Origin: Macrostomum hystrix
Taxonomy: Eukaryota > Platyhelminthes > Macrostomidae
Direction of reading: 5' to 3'
Assembly: GCA_950097015.1 (NCBI GenBank)
Contig: CATNEN010000033.1
Span: forward strand, 2,790,001-2,854,000
Length of the DNA stretch: 64,000 nucleotides
Below the pieces are notes generated by a model. That model was given only the letters and a program-made list of their open reading frames with translations. It made no database searches and was not told where the DNA came from. The position numbers were made by a program, and so were the translations under genes. How positions within the stretch are numbered: the first letter of the stretch is position 1; every line of letters starts with the position of its first letter. Shown here in pieces: positions 10,426 through 23,632 of this stretch.

Positions 10426-11727
10426 GAATCGCTGACAATCTACCGACCGAAGCAGTCGCATAGAGATTCTGGCAAAGGACAGTTCCAGCAGCAGCAGCAG
10501 CAGCGCTACCATGCCTCACATTCAGCTCACGATCCAGTTGAACGCTTTATGCGTGAGAAGGTTTGTAGCGAGTAGATTAGTCTGCTCAACCTGCTCAAAG
10601 GCAGTGAGCACTTTCCCCCCATAGACAAGGGTTCCTGAGCATGGCATCCTGCTTCGATTCTTAGAAATCCTGCTTCGATTCTTAGAAATCCTGCTTCGAT
10701 TCTTAGAAATCCTGCTTCGATTCTTAGAAATCCTGTTTCAATTCTTAGACTCCTGCTTCGATTCTTTGAATCCTGCTTCGATTCTTAGAAATCCTGCTTC
10801 GATTCTTAGAAATCCTGCTTCGGTTCTAAGAAATCCTGCTTCGATTCTTGGAATCCTGCTTCGATTCTTAGACTCCTGCTTCGATTCTTAGAATCCTGCT
10901 TCGATTCTTAGAATCCTGCTTCGATTCTTAGAATCCTGCATCGATTCTTAGAAATCCTGATTCGATTCTTAGTAGCCTGTTTCAATTCTTTAAATCCTGC
11001 TTCTATTCTTAGAAATCCTGCTTTGATTCTTAGAATCCTGCTTCGATTCTTAGAAATCTAGCTTCGATTCCTCCACCCGCATCATCAGACCCTGCTGGAG
11101 CAGCTGCGAGTCCGGGACGCCAGGCGAGGCTTTGTTGGCAGCCGGGGCCTCGAAAATCACCGGCTGAAGCGGATGCAGTCCTGCGTGAGTCCTGCCTTGC
11201 TTTCTAAAAATTAAATATTTCCCACATAAAAATACACGATTTAGAATCTTACAAAATGCCTCAGCTCGAAGGCCTCAGACTACATCGTGAATCCACCGTG
11301 GCATCTTCAACGATTGATTCGCCGCGAGGCCAGCTCAGAACTGCAGCGGCCCGATTGGCAACAGCGGCGGAGACAGCATCCGCAGCCGACAGCCGATCAC
11401 GTCGGGTCAGACGCTCGCCTCTTCCATTGACGTCGGCGTCTTTGCCGATGACGATGCCGCCACTTTTTCCTCAGCAGCAGCATCACAATCAGCAGCAGCA
11501 GCAGCAGCAGCAGCGCTCCTTCCACCAGCCGCCAACAGTCAATCTCGGTGTAGATATTCAGCAGCCGACCAGCTTGCCAAACCTGGGTCGTAGAAATCGT
11601 CAACAAGGCGCCGGTTTGCAGGCGAATTCGACCATGTACTTTAGCGTGGGCGTGGGCGGCGTGGGAGGACAGGGGCTGTATCGGATGCCCAGTGGTCGGG
11701 AACGGCTGCGGCAGCTAAGCCGGCGTG
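10426..11727 (+). CDS. Unknown gene A, exons a-c (first visible exons)
   Basis: Three exons join without a frame break: 10426-10560 (acceptor attccag, donor gtttgt, phase 0), 11089-11184 (acceptor catcatcag, donor gtgagt, phase 0) and 11265-11727 (donor gtgagt, phase 1). They encode about 231 residues. Segment a has a six-Gln run and ends DPVERFMREK. Segment b is basic and helical (LLEQLRVRDARRGF). Segment c is Ser/Ala-rich with an eight-Gln run and then a Gly/Val-rich stretch. I recognise no domain and see no initiator ATG, so the start must lie upstream of 10426. The intron 10561-11088 is mostly a 21-bp minisatellite. Phase-perfect joining of three exons is the main evidence. Confidence 0.6.
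10634..11068. repeat. 21-bp minisatellite in gene A intron
   Basis: About 20 copies of tcctgcttcgattcttagaa with one- or two-base variants. It ends about 20 nt before the acceptor of the exon at 11089, so the last unit supplies the pyrimidine tract of that acceptor. Confidence 0.95.
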
Positions 11728-12884
11728 GTGAGTTTATAAAATGAAAGAAAGATTATTTTTGTATTTTATTTGTTAAAATCCAAAAAAAAATCTGTGGTCA
11801 AATTATCTCGCCTATTTACTTCATTAAGTAGTATAGTGCGTTTCATTAACTAAGTGTTTTAATATTTTTCTTACGTCATGAATCATCTTGCAATATTTTG
11901 TTTTATTTTTGTGCCAGTTCACTTAAATCGTTTGTTTCATAAAAATCAATCGAAAAGCAATTAACAAATTACTATTTGTTAATAATAACAGCATTTCAGA
12001 GCGTACAAAAGTACATTCGCTCTAGAATTAACAAATTATTGTCGGTTGCAAGGTTCTTTCAAAAGTGAAATTTTATGAGAGGAAATTTCTAAGAACATGT
12101 GCGCTCGTATTTGAAGAATCGAACTTTTTTTCTTGCTCAATCTTTGCTATGAATATGAAATAATGAAACATCAATATTATTTAACTGCACGATTTGTTTG
12201 GGGCCATATTCAGGTGCTGAGTTAAGATAATTTTTGTATAGTGGACTAGCAAGCTGACCCCCTTAGATAAAAAAACACAAGCTTTTGTGGCAAAAAGAGT
12301 TTTACTTCCGAGATGAGTAGAGTTTAACTACCGTTGAATTTTACTCGTCTGTGGTGTTTCATTTTTCGATATATAAACTAAAAAGCATCTGAATGAGACT
12401 ATTGGTCATACGCTTGGCATTCCATATAATTAGACGGGCAGTAATTAGGCGCTAGTGGCGAATATTCTAACTCAACTGAAATAAGACTCTAGTTTGCCTT
12501 GATTAAAGCTAATGTGTATGAGCCTCATTATTTTCATTCGTGGCTGCTGGCGCATTGAAGCCAGAAATTAATTGCGGGAAGATAAAAATACTAAATTAAG
12601 GCAATGCTATTAATAATTATGAATGGATGAATGACGAAATTAAGCATGTACTTTTACATTATTATAGAGCGATGTGCATCGAAAATTAGTGACAAATTTT
12701 CCTGATCGAACTATTCGAGAGGAAAAAAACTAAGAAACTATAGGCCATTGATGGAAGATTAATGAAAATGCCTGCACAAAATTGTGCTTTTTAACAAAAG
12801 GCCATTAAAAATCTAAATAAACGGTCAGAAAGAATTGGTTCCAGAGTGAATTAACGGTACTTTTAGCGGGACAATATCATGACT
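11728..12884 (+). other. AT-rich intronic stretch of gene A
   Basis: Follows the gtgagt donor after 11727. No exon or repeat was seen in it. Confidence 0.5.
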
Positions 12885-14216
12885 TAGATCCCAGGATTGT
12901 GAGACTAGATCACTCATATTGGGAGAATAGATCCCTCAGATTGGGAGAATAGATCCCTCAGATTGGGAGAATAGATCCCTCAGATTGGGAGAATAGATCC
13001 CTCAGATTGGGAGAATAGATCCCTCATATTGGGAGAATAGATCCCTCATATTGGGAGAATAGATCCCTCATATTGGGAGAATAGATCCCTCAGATTGGGA
13101 GAATAGATCCCTCAGATTGGGAGAATAGATCCCTCATATTGGGAGAATAGATCACTCATATTGGGAGAATAGATCCCTCAGATTGGGAGAATAGATCCCT
13201 CAGATTGGGAGAATAGATCCCTCAGATTGGGAGAATAGATCCCTCATATTGGGAGAATAGATCCCTCAGATTGGGAGAATAGATCCCTCATATTGGGAGA
13301 ATAGATCCCTCATATTGGGAGAATAGATCCCTCATATTGGGAGAATAGATCCCTCATATTGGGAGAAAAGATCCCTCATTTTGGGAGAATAGATCCCTCA
13401 TATTGGGAAAGTAGATCCCTCATATTGGGAGAATAGATCCCTCATATTGTGAGAATAGATCCCTCATATTGGGAGAATAGATCCCTCAGATTGGGAGAAT
13501 AGATCCCTCATATTGGGAGAATAGATCCCTCATATTGGGAGAATAGATCCCTCAGATTGGGAGAATAGATCCCTCAGATTGGGAGAATAGATCCCTCAGA
13601 TTGGGAGAATAGATCCCTCATATTGGGAGAATAGATCCCTCAGATTGGGAGAATAGATCCCTCAGATTGGGAGAATAGATCCCTCAGATTGGGAGAATAG
13701 ATCCCTCAGATTGGGAGAATAGATCCCTCAGATTGTGAGACCAGATCCCTCAGATTGTGAGACCAGATCCCTCAGATTGTGAGACCAGATCCCTCAGATT
13801 GTGAGACCAGATCCCTCAGATTGTGAGACCAGATCCCTCAGATTGTGAGACCAGATCCCTCAGATTGTGAGACCAGATCCCTCAGATTGTGAGACCAGAT
13901 CCCTCAGATTGATGAGACTACATCCCTCAGATTGTGAGACCAGATCCCTCAGATTGTGAGACCAGATCCCTCAGATTGTGAGACTTGATCCCTAGACGTT
14001 GAGACTACATCCCTCAGATTGTGAGACCAGATCCCTCAGATTGTGAGACCAGATCCCTCAGATTGTGAGACCAGATCCCTCAGATTGTGAGACCAGATCC
14101 CTCAGATTGTGAGACCAGATCCCTCAGATTGTGAGACCAGATCCCTCAGATTGTGAGACCAGATCCCTCAGATTGTGAGACCAGATCCCTCAGATTGTGA
14201 GACCAGATCCCTAGAT
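12885..14216. repeat. 22-bp minisatellite, about 60 copies, two subfamilies
   Basis: Period 22, checked from coordinates. Up to about 13735 units read gggagaatagatccctca plus g/t att. After that they switch sharply to gtgagaccagatccctca plus gatt. The second subfamily is more homogeneous. The array lies in the gene A region on the sense strand. Confidence 0.97.
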
Positions 14217-14760
14217 AGATCCCGAGCCTATCTGAGCAGCTGCCGCGATTGTGCGAATTCGGGCCTCAATTCTATTCCCAACTCGCTGAAAGGCTGCACT
14301 GTCGCTGGTTGGAGACCGGACTGATTGGGACCCTCTCCCCGAGGACTTCTCTGAGACCTGAGTGGGTGGCAGTTCGGGCAGCTTCAGCGCTGACAAAGTG
14401 GGGCCGGGGCGGTGTTAGTTTAGGTCCTCATCCCCGCGTCCTTGTGTCTGCCGCCTTCATTTTCCTCCACTTTCGCTCTCCTCGCCCCGTGAAGCCAAAC
14501 CCCCTCTTCTGTTTTCAATCTCTTGAGGTCCTCTCGAAAATCCCAGGGAATAATTCCCCTCGTGTGTCTCCTCCCCGGCCGCTCTGTCCTCTTCGTCCAA
14601 GTCCGCCTCACTGCTCCTCTTCCTCTAACTGCAGGCGAGCCGGGCAGTCTCGAGCCGTGTTTCTAGGGCCCGAGTTTCATTTAGACTCGCTGCATTCGGG
14701 ATGGTGAAAATGAGAGGTGAGAATTCTGTCAGCTAAAAGAGGACAGCAAAGAAGACAGTT
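14217..14760. other. Unique block between arrays, possible exons
   Basis: GC-rich single-copy sequence between two minisatellites. Plus-strand frames are open across 14217-14420. A strong acceptor ending ctaactgcag lies at 14634, followed by an open stretch to a gtgagaat-type donor at 14717. Neither candidate links by phase to the exon ending at 11727 (phase 1), so no exon is claimed. The missing middle exons of gene A could be here. Confidence 0.3.
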
Positions 14761-15069
14761 CTTCTCCCCAGTCCTATCCCACACACCTTTTGAGATTTGA
14801 GACTGCTCAGTGGAGCAGAGGAGGATCGAGATGAGGTGATGCTAAATTTTGAGCGGCCGTGAGAATGAAAATAAATCCCTGGGAGCGGCAAGTGCAGCTC
14901 CGAGTCGGTCCGTGTCTCCGTGTTTACCGTTAAAACAAATGTTTACCGGAATAGAAGGCTGAATTGAAGATAGCGATAAGTTGATGAATCAATTCAAAAC
15001 CTCGCCGAGGTTGTCTCAAGATCCTTCAGGGTTTAAAATCCATGAATCACAGAATTCCTCAAATTGCCG

Positions 15070-15532
15070 AATCCCCCGAATCCCTCAAATCCTTCGCGTC
15101 CCTCGAGTCACTCAAATACCTCAAATTTTCTTGAGTCTCTCGGTTCCCTCAAATCCCTCGAGTCCCTCAAATCCCTCAAATCCCTCGAGTCCCTCAGATC
15201 CCTCGAGTCCCTCGGCTCCCTCAAATCCCTCGGCTCCCTCAAATCCCTCGAGTCCCTCAAATCCCTCGAGTCCTTCGAGTCCCTCAAATCCCTCGAGTCC
15301 TTCGAGTCCCTCAAATCCCTCCAGTCCCTCAAATCCCTCGAGTCCCTCAAATCCCTCGAGTCCCTCAAATCCCTCGAGTCCCTCAAATCCCTCGAGTCCC
15401 TCAAATCCCTCGAGTCCCTCAAATCCCTCGAGTCCCTCGGATCCCTCGAGTCCCTCGAGTCCCTCGAGTCCCTCGGATCCCTCAAATCCCTTGAGTCCCT
15501 CGGATCCCTCAAATCCTTCGAGTCGCTCGATC
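15070..15532. repeat. 9/18-bp minisatellite
   Basis: Units ccctcaaat and ccctcgagt alternate in an 18-bp period with a few cagat, ggctc or cggat variants. The period is divisible by three, so all frames stay open, which explains the Ser-Asn-Pro and Glu-Gly-Phe frames. Confidence 0.95.
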
Positions 15533-16320
15533 CGGATGAACCACTCAGATCTGCTGGATTTCACAAATCCCCTAAACAGCATGAAAACTGAGTTATCTCC
15601 AAGTAATTATAATCTAAAAAAACTGAGCTCATAGATAGAATTGCTTTTTAAGATGGAGTCCAGTTTCCAGCTGATTAATGAGCAGGTTGCAAGTTGCATC
15701 TGAGTCCAACAGCTAAAATCAATGCTTCGTCCCGGCCATTCAGTTGGAGGTGGAGATGGGTGGGGCAATTCGGCCTGTCGAGCAGATATGAATGACAGCT
15801 TGGGCACATGAGTAGAGAGTAGAGTAGAGGGATGGGTGAAGGCAGGATGAGGCATGGCTAATAAAATAGCTATATGCATTGGGAAGCCAAATTGACATCC
15901 CCCTGCAGTGCAGGAGATGCCTCAGTGCGGACAAAGCAAGCCGGTGTCACGGCACACAAGCCCAGTCGATCGCCTTGTCATTTACAAGAGCTTCAAGTCC
16001 ACCACCCCATCGTAAGCCAATGAGGGAGATGCCTTTGCTAAGAGGAGCAAAGGCTATACGGGCCGGCCCACCCCAGCGACATCCTCACAACGGGCACCCG
16101 CGTCCTTGAGAATAGACTTAGAAAGCAATGGAGAGCAGATGAAAGAGGCGGAGAGGGGTAGAGAAAGAGGAGGGCGGACGCGTGCCGCTCAACGCGGGGG
16201 GGGGAAGAAGGAAAATGAGACCGATGAAGGAGGCTGGAGTGCTCAGGGAGAGTTGATTGATATTGTGGGGCTGGTGGGAGGACAGGCTGAGGAAAGTGGA
16301 ATTAACTCTTATCATTCTCA
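15533..16320. other. Unique intronic sequence of gene A
   Basis: Open frames occur (for example the minus strand at 15607-15879) but show no domain. It ends in the acceptor attctcag at 16321. Confidence 0.35.
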
Positions 16321-16321
16321 G

Positions 16322-19300
16322 CTAAAGCGCCCGATTGTTAGAAAAAAACTGCCCGAGTTTGTTAGCCTCTTCTGGAAGCACTTTTCAAATTCGTGGATGT
16401 CCGAGTTTCTGTCCAACATCAGGACCAGAGTGTCCGCCGTTGTCAACGAGATGGCGACTGCCATCAGTCCGCGACTGCAGCGGCGCGGCCAGCCGACAGG
16501 GGCCTCCGCCTCCGGTGAGAAACCGAATGGGATTTCATGAGAAAAAAGACGGGATTTTATGAGAAACCGAATGGGATTTTATGAGAAACCGAATGGGATT
16601 TTATGAGAAACCGAATGTGATTTTATGAGAAACCGAATGGGATTTCATGAGAAACCGAATGGGATTTTATGAGAAACCGAATGGGATTTTATGAGAAACC
16701 GAATGGGATTTTATGAGAAACCGAATGGGATTTTATGAGAAACTGAATGGGATTTCATGAGAAACGAAATGTGATTTTATGAGAAATCAAGCGGGATTTC
16801 ATGAGAAATCAACTGGGATTTCATGAGAAATCAAATGGGATTTCATGAGGAAGAAACTAGGATTTCAGGAGGAAGAAAATATAATTTCATGACAAATAGA
16901 ATGTAATTTCATGAGTTACTAAATTATAATGATTTAATGATGATTGATTAAACGTTTTTTATTTAGAATTCGTCATTCAAAATTTTCAACATCAACTTGA
17001 CCGGCACTTAATTGTAGCAGTATTAAAATGCTTTAAAATACTATTCTGTTGTTCTTTTTTGTAAATCAATATGTCGATAGTGTCACACAACCAATAAAAT
17101 GATTATCGCCTGATCTCCCCAGAGCTGCTTGGCATTCATTTAGGTTTGAAATGACACACTATCCTGCGATCTGTATGAAATCTCTATCTGTATGAGGTTC
17201 CTTCTAAAACTGTGCTCACAGTCCCCAGTCAATAAATCTTTATTTCCGATGAGAGCATGAATTCGTAGCGACTCAGATGAGCAGTGTTAGCAACTCAGGC
17301 CTAAACTCAATGCTCCACGTTTAGACCCAGGTGAGGGTGTAAAACTGAACAAGTGGGGAGTTGGGAGTGCGCAATTTTATCCTCTCCTGTGGGGACACCT
17401 GAGCCCAGCCGCTGTACACTTGGGACTTGGGTGGGATAAAATGACAAGATTTGGGGATGTTACAGCAACTGAGAACTGGGGATAGAAAGTTAACAATGTT
17501 TGCTCTGCCGACTCTTCATCCATTCATTCATTCATTCATTCATTCATTCATTCATTCATTCATTCATTCATTCATTCATTCATTCATTCATCCATTCATT
17601 CATTCATTCATTCATTCATTCAGTCACAGTCAGTCAGTCAGTCAGTCAGTCAGTCAGTCATTCATTCATTCATTCATTCATTCATTCATTCAGTCACAGT
17701 CAGTCAGTCAGTCAGTCAGTCAGTCAGTCAGTCAGTCAGTCAGTCAGTCAGTCAGTCAGTCAGTCAGTCAGTCATTCAGTCAGTCAGTCAGTCAGTCAGT
17801 CAGTCAGTCAGTCAGTCAGTCAGTCATTCATTCATTCATTCATTCATTCATTCATTCATTTATTCATTCATTCATTCATTCATTCATTCATTCATTCATT
17901 CATTCATTCATTCAGTCAGTCAGTCACAGTCAGTCAGTCAGTCAGTCAGTCAGTCAGTCAGTCAGTCAGTCAGTCAGTCAGTCAGTCAGTCAGTCAGTCT
18001 AACAACTCTAAACTCTAAACCATTCACAGACACAACTCTAAGCCATTCACAGACACAACTCTAAACCATTCACAGACACAACTCTAAACCATTCACAGAC
18101 ACAACTCTAAACCATTCACAGACACAACTCTAAACCATTCACAGACACAACTCTAAACCATTCACAGACAACTCTAAACCATTCACAGACAACTGTAAAC
18201 CATTCAAAGACACAACTCTAAGCCATTCACAGACACAACTCTAAACCATTCACAGACACAACTCTAAACCATTCACAGACAACTGTAAACCATTCAAAGA
18301 CACAACTCTAAGCCATTCACAGACACAACTCTAAGCCATTCACAGACACAACTCTAAGCCATTCACAGACACAACTCTAAGCCATTCACAAGCACAACTC
18401 TAAACCATTCACAGACAACTGTAAACCATTCACAGACAACTGTAAACCATTCAAAGACACAACTCTAAGCCATTCACAGACACAACTCTAAGCCATTCAC
18501 AGACACAACTCTAAACCATTCACAGACACAACTCTAAGCCATTCACAGACACAACTCTAAGCCATTCACAGACACAACTCTAAGCCATTCACAGACACAA
18601 CTCTAAACCATTCACAGACACAACTCTAAACCATTCACAGACACAACTCTAAACCATTCACAAACACAACTCTAAGCCATTCACAGACACAACTGTAAAC
18701 CATTCACAGACACAACTCTAAACCATTCACAGACACAACTGTAAACCATTCACAGACACAACTCTAAGCCATTCACAAGCACAACTCTAAACCATTCACA
18801 GACACAACTCTAAGCCATTCACAGACACAACTCTAAACCATTCACAGACAACTTTAAACTGGTTCTCAACAACAGTGAGCAGCAGCTCACTCTTGTTTCC
18901 TGAGCACAAAGCTTGTCAGTGCAGCTTTTACCTGAGAGAAGTTTTGTTCGCTAAAAGCAAACGGTTTTAGAGAGTTGGGGAGATCTTCCCCGTGTCCTAA
19001 CACTGGGCCTCAAGACATATTTCCTCTCGCCGACCTTGTCAATCAGATTTCGCACCCGAGAAAGAACTGGCGACTCTAACAATGCGGGAAGGACAGCAGG
19101 CGGCTAGTTAGATACAGTCAAAGTTTTTCCTATTGAAACTTTTCGTTGAGAAATGTACTTTAAAAAAAAGAAATTTATGACGACGTGCGTCACGATTTAT
19201 TATTAGCAATTTGAGCCGCCACTGAGACCACTGATGGGGCGCGGGGATGTTGATAAGGACCTACACGGCAAACTCTGCTGCCACTTCCTTCCGGACGCTA

Positions 19301-22300
19301 TGCGCGTCCTATAACTTGCCTTGCAGAGCGGAGCATCGCTAGACGATTCTGCTGCAACAATGCCCAACAACAATGAGCCGGCGGGTACCTCGGGATGAGA
19401 AAAAAGCTCTATCTTATATCTTCTGCTAATCTGCTTTGAGAGAGCAAATCAAAGCGAAAGCATTGAAAACATTGTTACACAGTCAACCAAACATCAATCT
19501 AACCTTTGAGCCTGGTCTCACCCCATCTCTCCACTCTCACCCCATCTCTCCATTCTCACCCCATCTCTCCATTCTCACCCCATCTCTCCACTCTCACCCC
19601 ATCTCTCCATTCTCACCCCATCTCTCCACTCTCATCCCATCTCTCCAGTCTCACCCCATCTCTCCATTCTCACCCCATCTCTCCATTCTCACCCCATCTC
19701 TCCATTCTCATCCCATCTCTCCATTCTCATCCCATCTCTCCATTCTCATCCCATCTCTCCATTCTCATCCCATCTCTCCATTCTCATCCCATCTCTCCAT
19801 TCTCATCCCATCTTTCCAGTCTCCTCCCATCTCTCCAGTCTAATCCCATCTCTCCACTCTCACCCCATCTCTCCAGTCTCACCCCATCTCTCCACTCTCA
19901 CCCCATCTCTCCAGTCTCACCCCATCTCTCCATTCTCACCCCATCTCTCCATTCTCACCCCATCTCTCCACTCTCACCCCATCTCTCCACTCTCATCCTA
20001 TCTCTCCAGTCTCACCCCATCTCTCCAGTCTCATCCCATCTGTGCAATCTCATCCCATCTCTCCAGTCTCACCCCATCTCTCCAGTCTCATCAAATCTGT
20101 CCAATCTCACCCCATCTCACCACTCTCACCCCATCTCTCCAGTCTCACCCCATCTCTCCACTCTCATCCCATCTGTGCAATCTCACCCCATCTCTCCAGT
20201 CTCATCCCATCTGTGCAATCTCATCCCATCTCTCCAGTCTCACCCCATCTCTCCACTCTCATCCCATCTGTGCAATCTCACCCCATCTCATCACTCTCAT
20301 CCCATCTCACCACTCTCATCTCATCTCACCACTCTCATCCCATCTCACCACTCTCATCTCATCTCTCCAGTCTCATCCCATCTGTGCAATCTCACCCCAT
20401 CTCACCACTCTCATCCCATCTCACCACTCTCATGTCATCTCACCACTCTCATCTCATCTCTCCAGTCTCACCCCATCTCTCCACTCTCATCCCATCTGTG
20501 CAATTTCATCCCATCTCACCACTCTCATCCCATCTCACCACTCTCGTCCCATCTCATCTCTCCAGTCTCATCCCATCTCTCGAGTCTCATCCCATCTCTC
20601 GAGTCTCATCCCATCTCTCGAGTCTCATCCCATCTCTCGAGTCTCATCCCATCTCTCGAGTCTCATCCCATCTCTCGAGTCTCATCCCATCTCTCGAGTC
20701 TCATCCCATCTCTCGAGTCTCATCCCATCTGTCCAGCCTCATCCCATATGTCCAGTCTCATTTCATCTCCCCAGTCTCATCCTATATGTCCAGTCTCATC
20801 CCATCTCCCCAGTCTCATCCCATATGTCCAGTCTCATCCCATCTCTCCCATCTCCAGTGATTTGTTAATATTTCCAGTATCCCTTATCTCGTGTCCCCTC
20901 TCATTTTTCGTTCTTCGCATCAAACACAGAACTTTAATTTTCCCCACTCCGAGGCCGAAGAGCAGGAATTTTTTTGGCATTCTCTGGTCACAAAGAAAGT
21001 GTCAGAAAATCGACAAAAAATATCTTCTCAAGATTACATTTCTCAGATGAGTTACATGTTGCGAGCTCTCTGCCTGATTATTTGGGACAGTTCCTGGGAC
21101 CTGGGTTCGCTTCCTTCCTTTTGTCGCTTTGTGAAGCAGCAAATTGAAGCAGTGGGACTGCGTCCTCATCAATTGAACTCAAAGCCGGTGACTGGAGATG
21201 TTCTATAGTTGTGGGTTGAGCTATTTTCAATCATTTCCGCTTCTGCTTGCAGGTGCCAGCAACGGAGGCGATGTAGGCTCAATTCATCAGCAGCCGCATA
21301 TTAACGATGTAAGTGTTTAAATTATTTAAATCTGCAATTAATCCAGCATTACTACTGACATCCTCTAGATTGTTTTTTATGAATTTTTATGACCACCTTT
21401 TTTTTAGATATTTCGCCTGCCCGAAGCGGATGCAGGTAAGTGAGTCCTGACCTTAAGTAATTGTAACTCACTAGCTCATGGCAATCAGTCCCTCCGACTA
21501 TCCTGTGCGGCTGCTTTGAGCACATTCAGCTTTGAGCTTTCATTTGAAGCTATTTGAGCTATTTGAAGCCACTGCAAGCAAACAAAAGGTCTCGCGGATT
21601 AAACCAGGAATCGAAATGCTGACAGCAATATATTTTTAACGTGGAAATTCTTGCTTGCCGAAAAAAACCTCACAAACTGCCCCGACCCCCCCCCAGCTCA
21701 AAAAGGACACGCGAAAATGAGGGAACAGCAGCAGGGCCTCAGCAGGTACCGACAATCAGCGAATCCCACCCAGGGCGCCACCCCACTCCCTCCCTGCCCA
21801 ACCCCGCCCACTGGTAAATATAGAACAGGGCAGACAGTCAGTGGAGCTTTCCACAGAGAGACCTAAAAGAGACGAGCAACTTCACATTCATCGGCAGCAG
21901 CGGCAGCGGCAGCAGCAGCTCAGCAAGCAATGAACAGCAGCGAGGGCGCCCAGGATCAGGATGGCAACGAGGACAGCTTCGAGCCAGCGCCGCCACCCAC
22001 CGCAGCCCAGCTCAGACGGCGCTCCGGCCGCAGGTCGCAGGAGGACTGCGAGGCGACGCCGCCGCCACGACCTACGCCTCCGTCGACCGCCGTCAGGAGC
22101 GTTGCCGGAGCCGGCGGCCGTCGGTTGTCCAGCATCGAGATGACGGTCCAGAACGAAGACGGCGAAGCTGAAGAGGTCGAAATTGATGTGGCAGACACCG
22201 AGGATGATGTGGTAGCTCCGCTGGCCAAAGGTGAGACTTTGTGGCCCCATTTTGCGCCATTTTGCGCAATTTTGTGCCATTTTGTGTCATTTTGTGCCAT

Positions 22301-22495
22301 TTTGTGTCATTTTGTGCCATTTTGTGTCATTCTGCGCCATTTTTCATTAGCTTGACAAAGGACTTTGAATAAGTCGATTGTATCCATATAGAAATAAATC
22401 GAAAGCTCTTCAAGGCATATGATAATTCGTAAAATAGTTCCATTGTCTTTGAAATTCGCAGCGGAAGCAGGCAGCTCAGCAGAGCCTGTTGTCGA
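16322..22495 (+). CDS. Unknown gene A, exons d-i
   Basis: Six exons join in frame: 16322-16514, 21253-21308 (56 nt), 21408-21435 (28 nt), 21697-21813, 21898-22230 and 22462-22495 (34 nt). End phases 1, 0, 1, 1, 1, 2 match each next acceptor, and every border is GT...AG with good donors (gtgaga, gtaagt, gtaagt, gtaaat, gtgaga, gtaagt). The peptide starts with a helical stretch (LPEFVSLFWKHFSNSW), then Ser/Gly-rich parts, a Pro/Thr segment, an eight-Ala run and an acidic segment (VEIDVADTEDDVV). No domain was recognised. The 4.7-kb intron 16515-21252 is mostly tandem repeat. Linkage to exons 10426-11727 is inferred from strand, order and style; the phases at that gap do not connect directly, so at least one exon is missing. 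Confidence 0.6.
16515..16870. repeat. 22-bp minisatellite beginning at a splice donor
   Basis: Units contain atgagaaaccgaatgggatt. The first unit overlaps the 5' splice site of the exon ending 16514: the donor gtgagaaaccg is itself a variant of the unit. About 15 copies, degenerating towards 16870. Confidence 0.93.
17516..17999. repeat. Tetranucleotide array (CATT)n / (CAGT)n
   Basis: Alternating blocks of cattcatt and cagtcagt in a common 4-bp register, with block lengths from 20 to over 100 bp. It ends directly at the 23-bp array. Confidence 0.97.
18003..18858. repeat. 23-bp minisatellite, about 37 copies
   Basis: Units contain cattcacagacacaactcta followed by aac or agc. Period 23 by coordinates, with shorter variants lacking aca. 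On the gene A sense strand each unit has a ctaaaccattcacag segment resembling a branch site plus acceptor. Confidence 0.95.
19510..20850. repeat. 19-bp pyrimidine-rich minisatellite
   Basis: About 70 units of tctcaccccatctctccat, with blocks rich in gtgcaa and later ctcgag variants. It lies about 400 bp before the acceptor at 21252 on the sense strand of gene A. The 514-residue open frame across it is not a gene. Confidence 0.95.
22240..22345. repeat. 11-bp minisatellite at a splice donor
   Basis: Copies of cattttgtgtc and cattttgtgcc begin about 10 nt inside the donor of the exon ending 22230. Confidence 0.9.
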
Positions 22496-23045
22496 GTAAG
22501 TGGACGGCTTCTGGAAGCGCTGGCTCTGAAGCCTTGTATAGGCTTCTCTCTTTCATGCTTTTCGGGGCTGAGATAACACGAGTACATTAATTAGAGCATG
22601 GCGTGGCTGACACAATCCGCAGCCGGTTTGCATTAGGTCTAACAGTTTGGACTTTGCTAGTTTTGTGTTTCTATCATGCAAAAGTTGATTTTTATATATT
22701 TTTAAATCAAATTTACACTTACTGAACTTTATTTCTTTGGGTATTTTTCATCTTCGTTAATTTATTCTCGTAGCTGACTCTGAATACTGTTCGGCTTTTT
22801 TAACTTAGCCACAGAATTCCTGACTCTGAATGGCTTTAACTGACTTCTGGGTTGGATAATTTTTTTCTTCTGCGCTTCAATAACTGCTGCTTTTGGTAGA
22901 TTTTGCCATTACATTTTTTCTGATTGTTTTTATAACAATTTTCATTTGTCTGAAGCTCACACAATGCAATCTAATTATTCTGCGTAGATGGCAAGCTCAT
23001 GGCAAGTCTTGGAAATACGAAATCTAAAACAAAGCTTCAACACCT

Positions 23046-23615
23046 GTGACCCGCCACCTCAACCCCGCCACCTCAATGCCGCCACCTCAACCCCGCAACC
23101 TCAACCCCGCTACCTCAACCCCGCTACCTCAACCCCGCCACCTCAACCCCGCAACCTCAACCCCGCAACCTCAACCCCGCATCCTCAACCCCGCAACCTC
23201 AACCCCGCCACCTCAACCCCGCCACCTCAAACCCGCCACCTCAACCCCACCACCTCAACCCCGCAACCTCAACCCCGCTACCTCAACCCCGCTACCTCAA
23301 CCCCGCCACCTCAACCCCGCCACCTCAACCCCGCCACCTCAAACCCGCCACCTCAACCCCGCAACCTCAACCCCGCTACCTCAACCCCGCTACCTCAACC
23401 CCGCCACCTCAACCCCGCAACCTCAACCCTGCAACCTCAACCCCGCATCCTCAACCCCGCAACCTCAACCCCGCCACCTCAACCCCGCCACCTCAACCCC
23501 GCCACCTCAATGCCGCCACCTCAACCCCGCAACCTTAACCCCGCCACCTCAACCCCGCCACCTCAACCCCGCCGCCACCTCAACCCCGCCATTTCAAACC
23601 CGCCACCTGAACCCT
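23046..23615. repeat. 14-bp C-rich minisatellite, about 40 copies
   Basis: Units cctcaaccccgcca with a/t/c variation at position 13 and an occasional aaccccg to aacccg change. Three units make a 42-bp in-frame cycle, which keeps all frames open. It ends about 20 nt before the acceptor of the last gene A exon. Confidence 0.96.
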
Positions 23616-23632
23616 TGCGTCGTCCCTTCTAG

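Noticed and set aside
14249..14707. Plus-strand frame as a middle exon of gene A
   Set aside because: The peptide looks plausible, but no acceptor gives the phase needed after 11727, and there is no donor in phase with 16322.
15607..15879. Similarity between this frame (EWPGRSIDF) and one at 48881-49348 (AWPGKSIDY)
   Set aside because: Nucleotide alignment by eye falls apart beyond about 20 bases, so a shared element is not supported.
17516..18002. Repeats that might be a CRISPR array
   Set aside because: Direct repeats without unique spacers, in a eukaryotic intron. The same holds for all other arrays in the window.
19506..21050. 514-residue open frame (Ser/Pro/His/Leu repeats)
   Set aside because: It is the 19-bp array inside the large gene A intron. 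The composition follows the repeat, not a protein.
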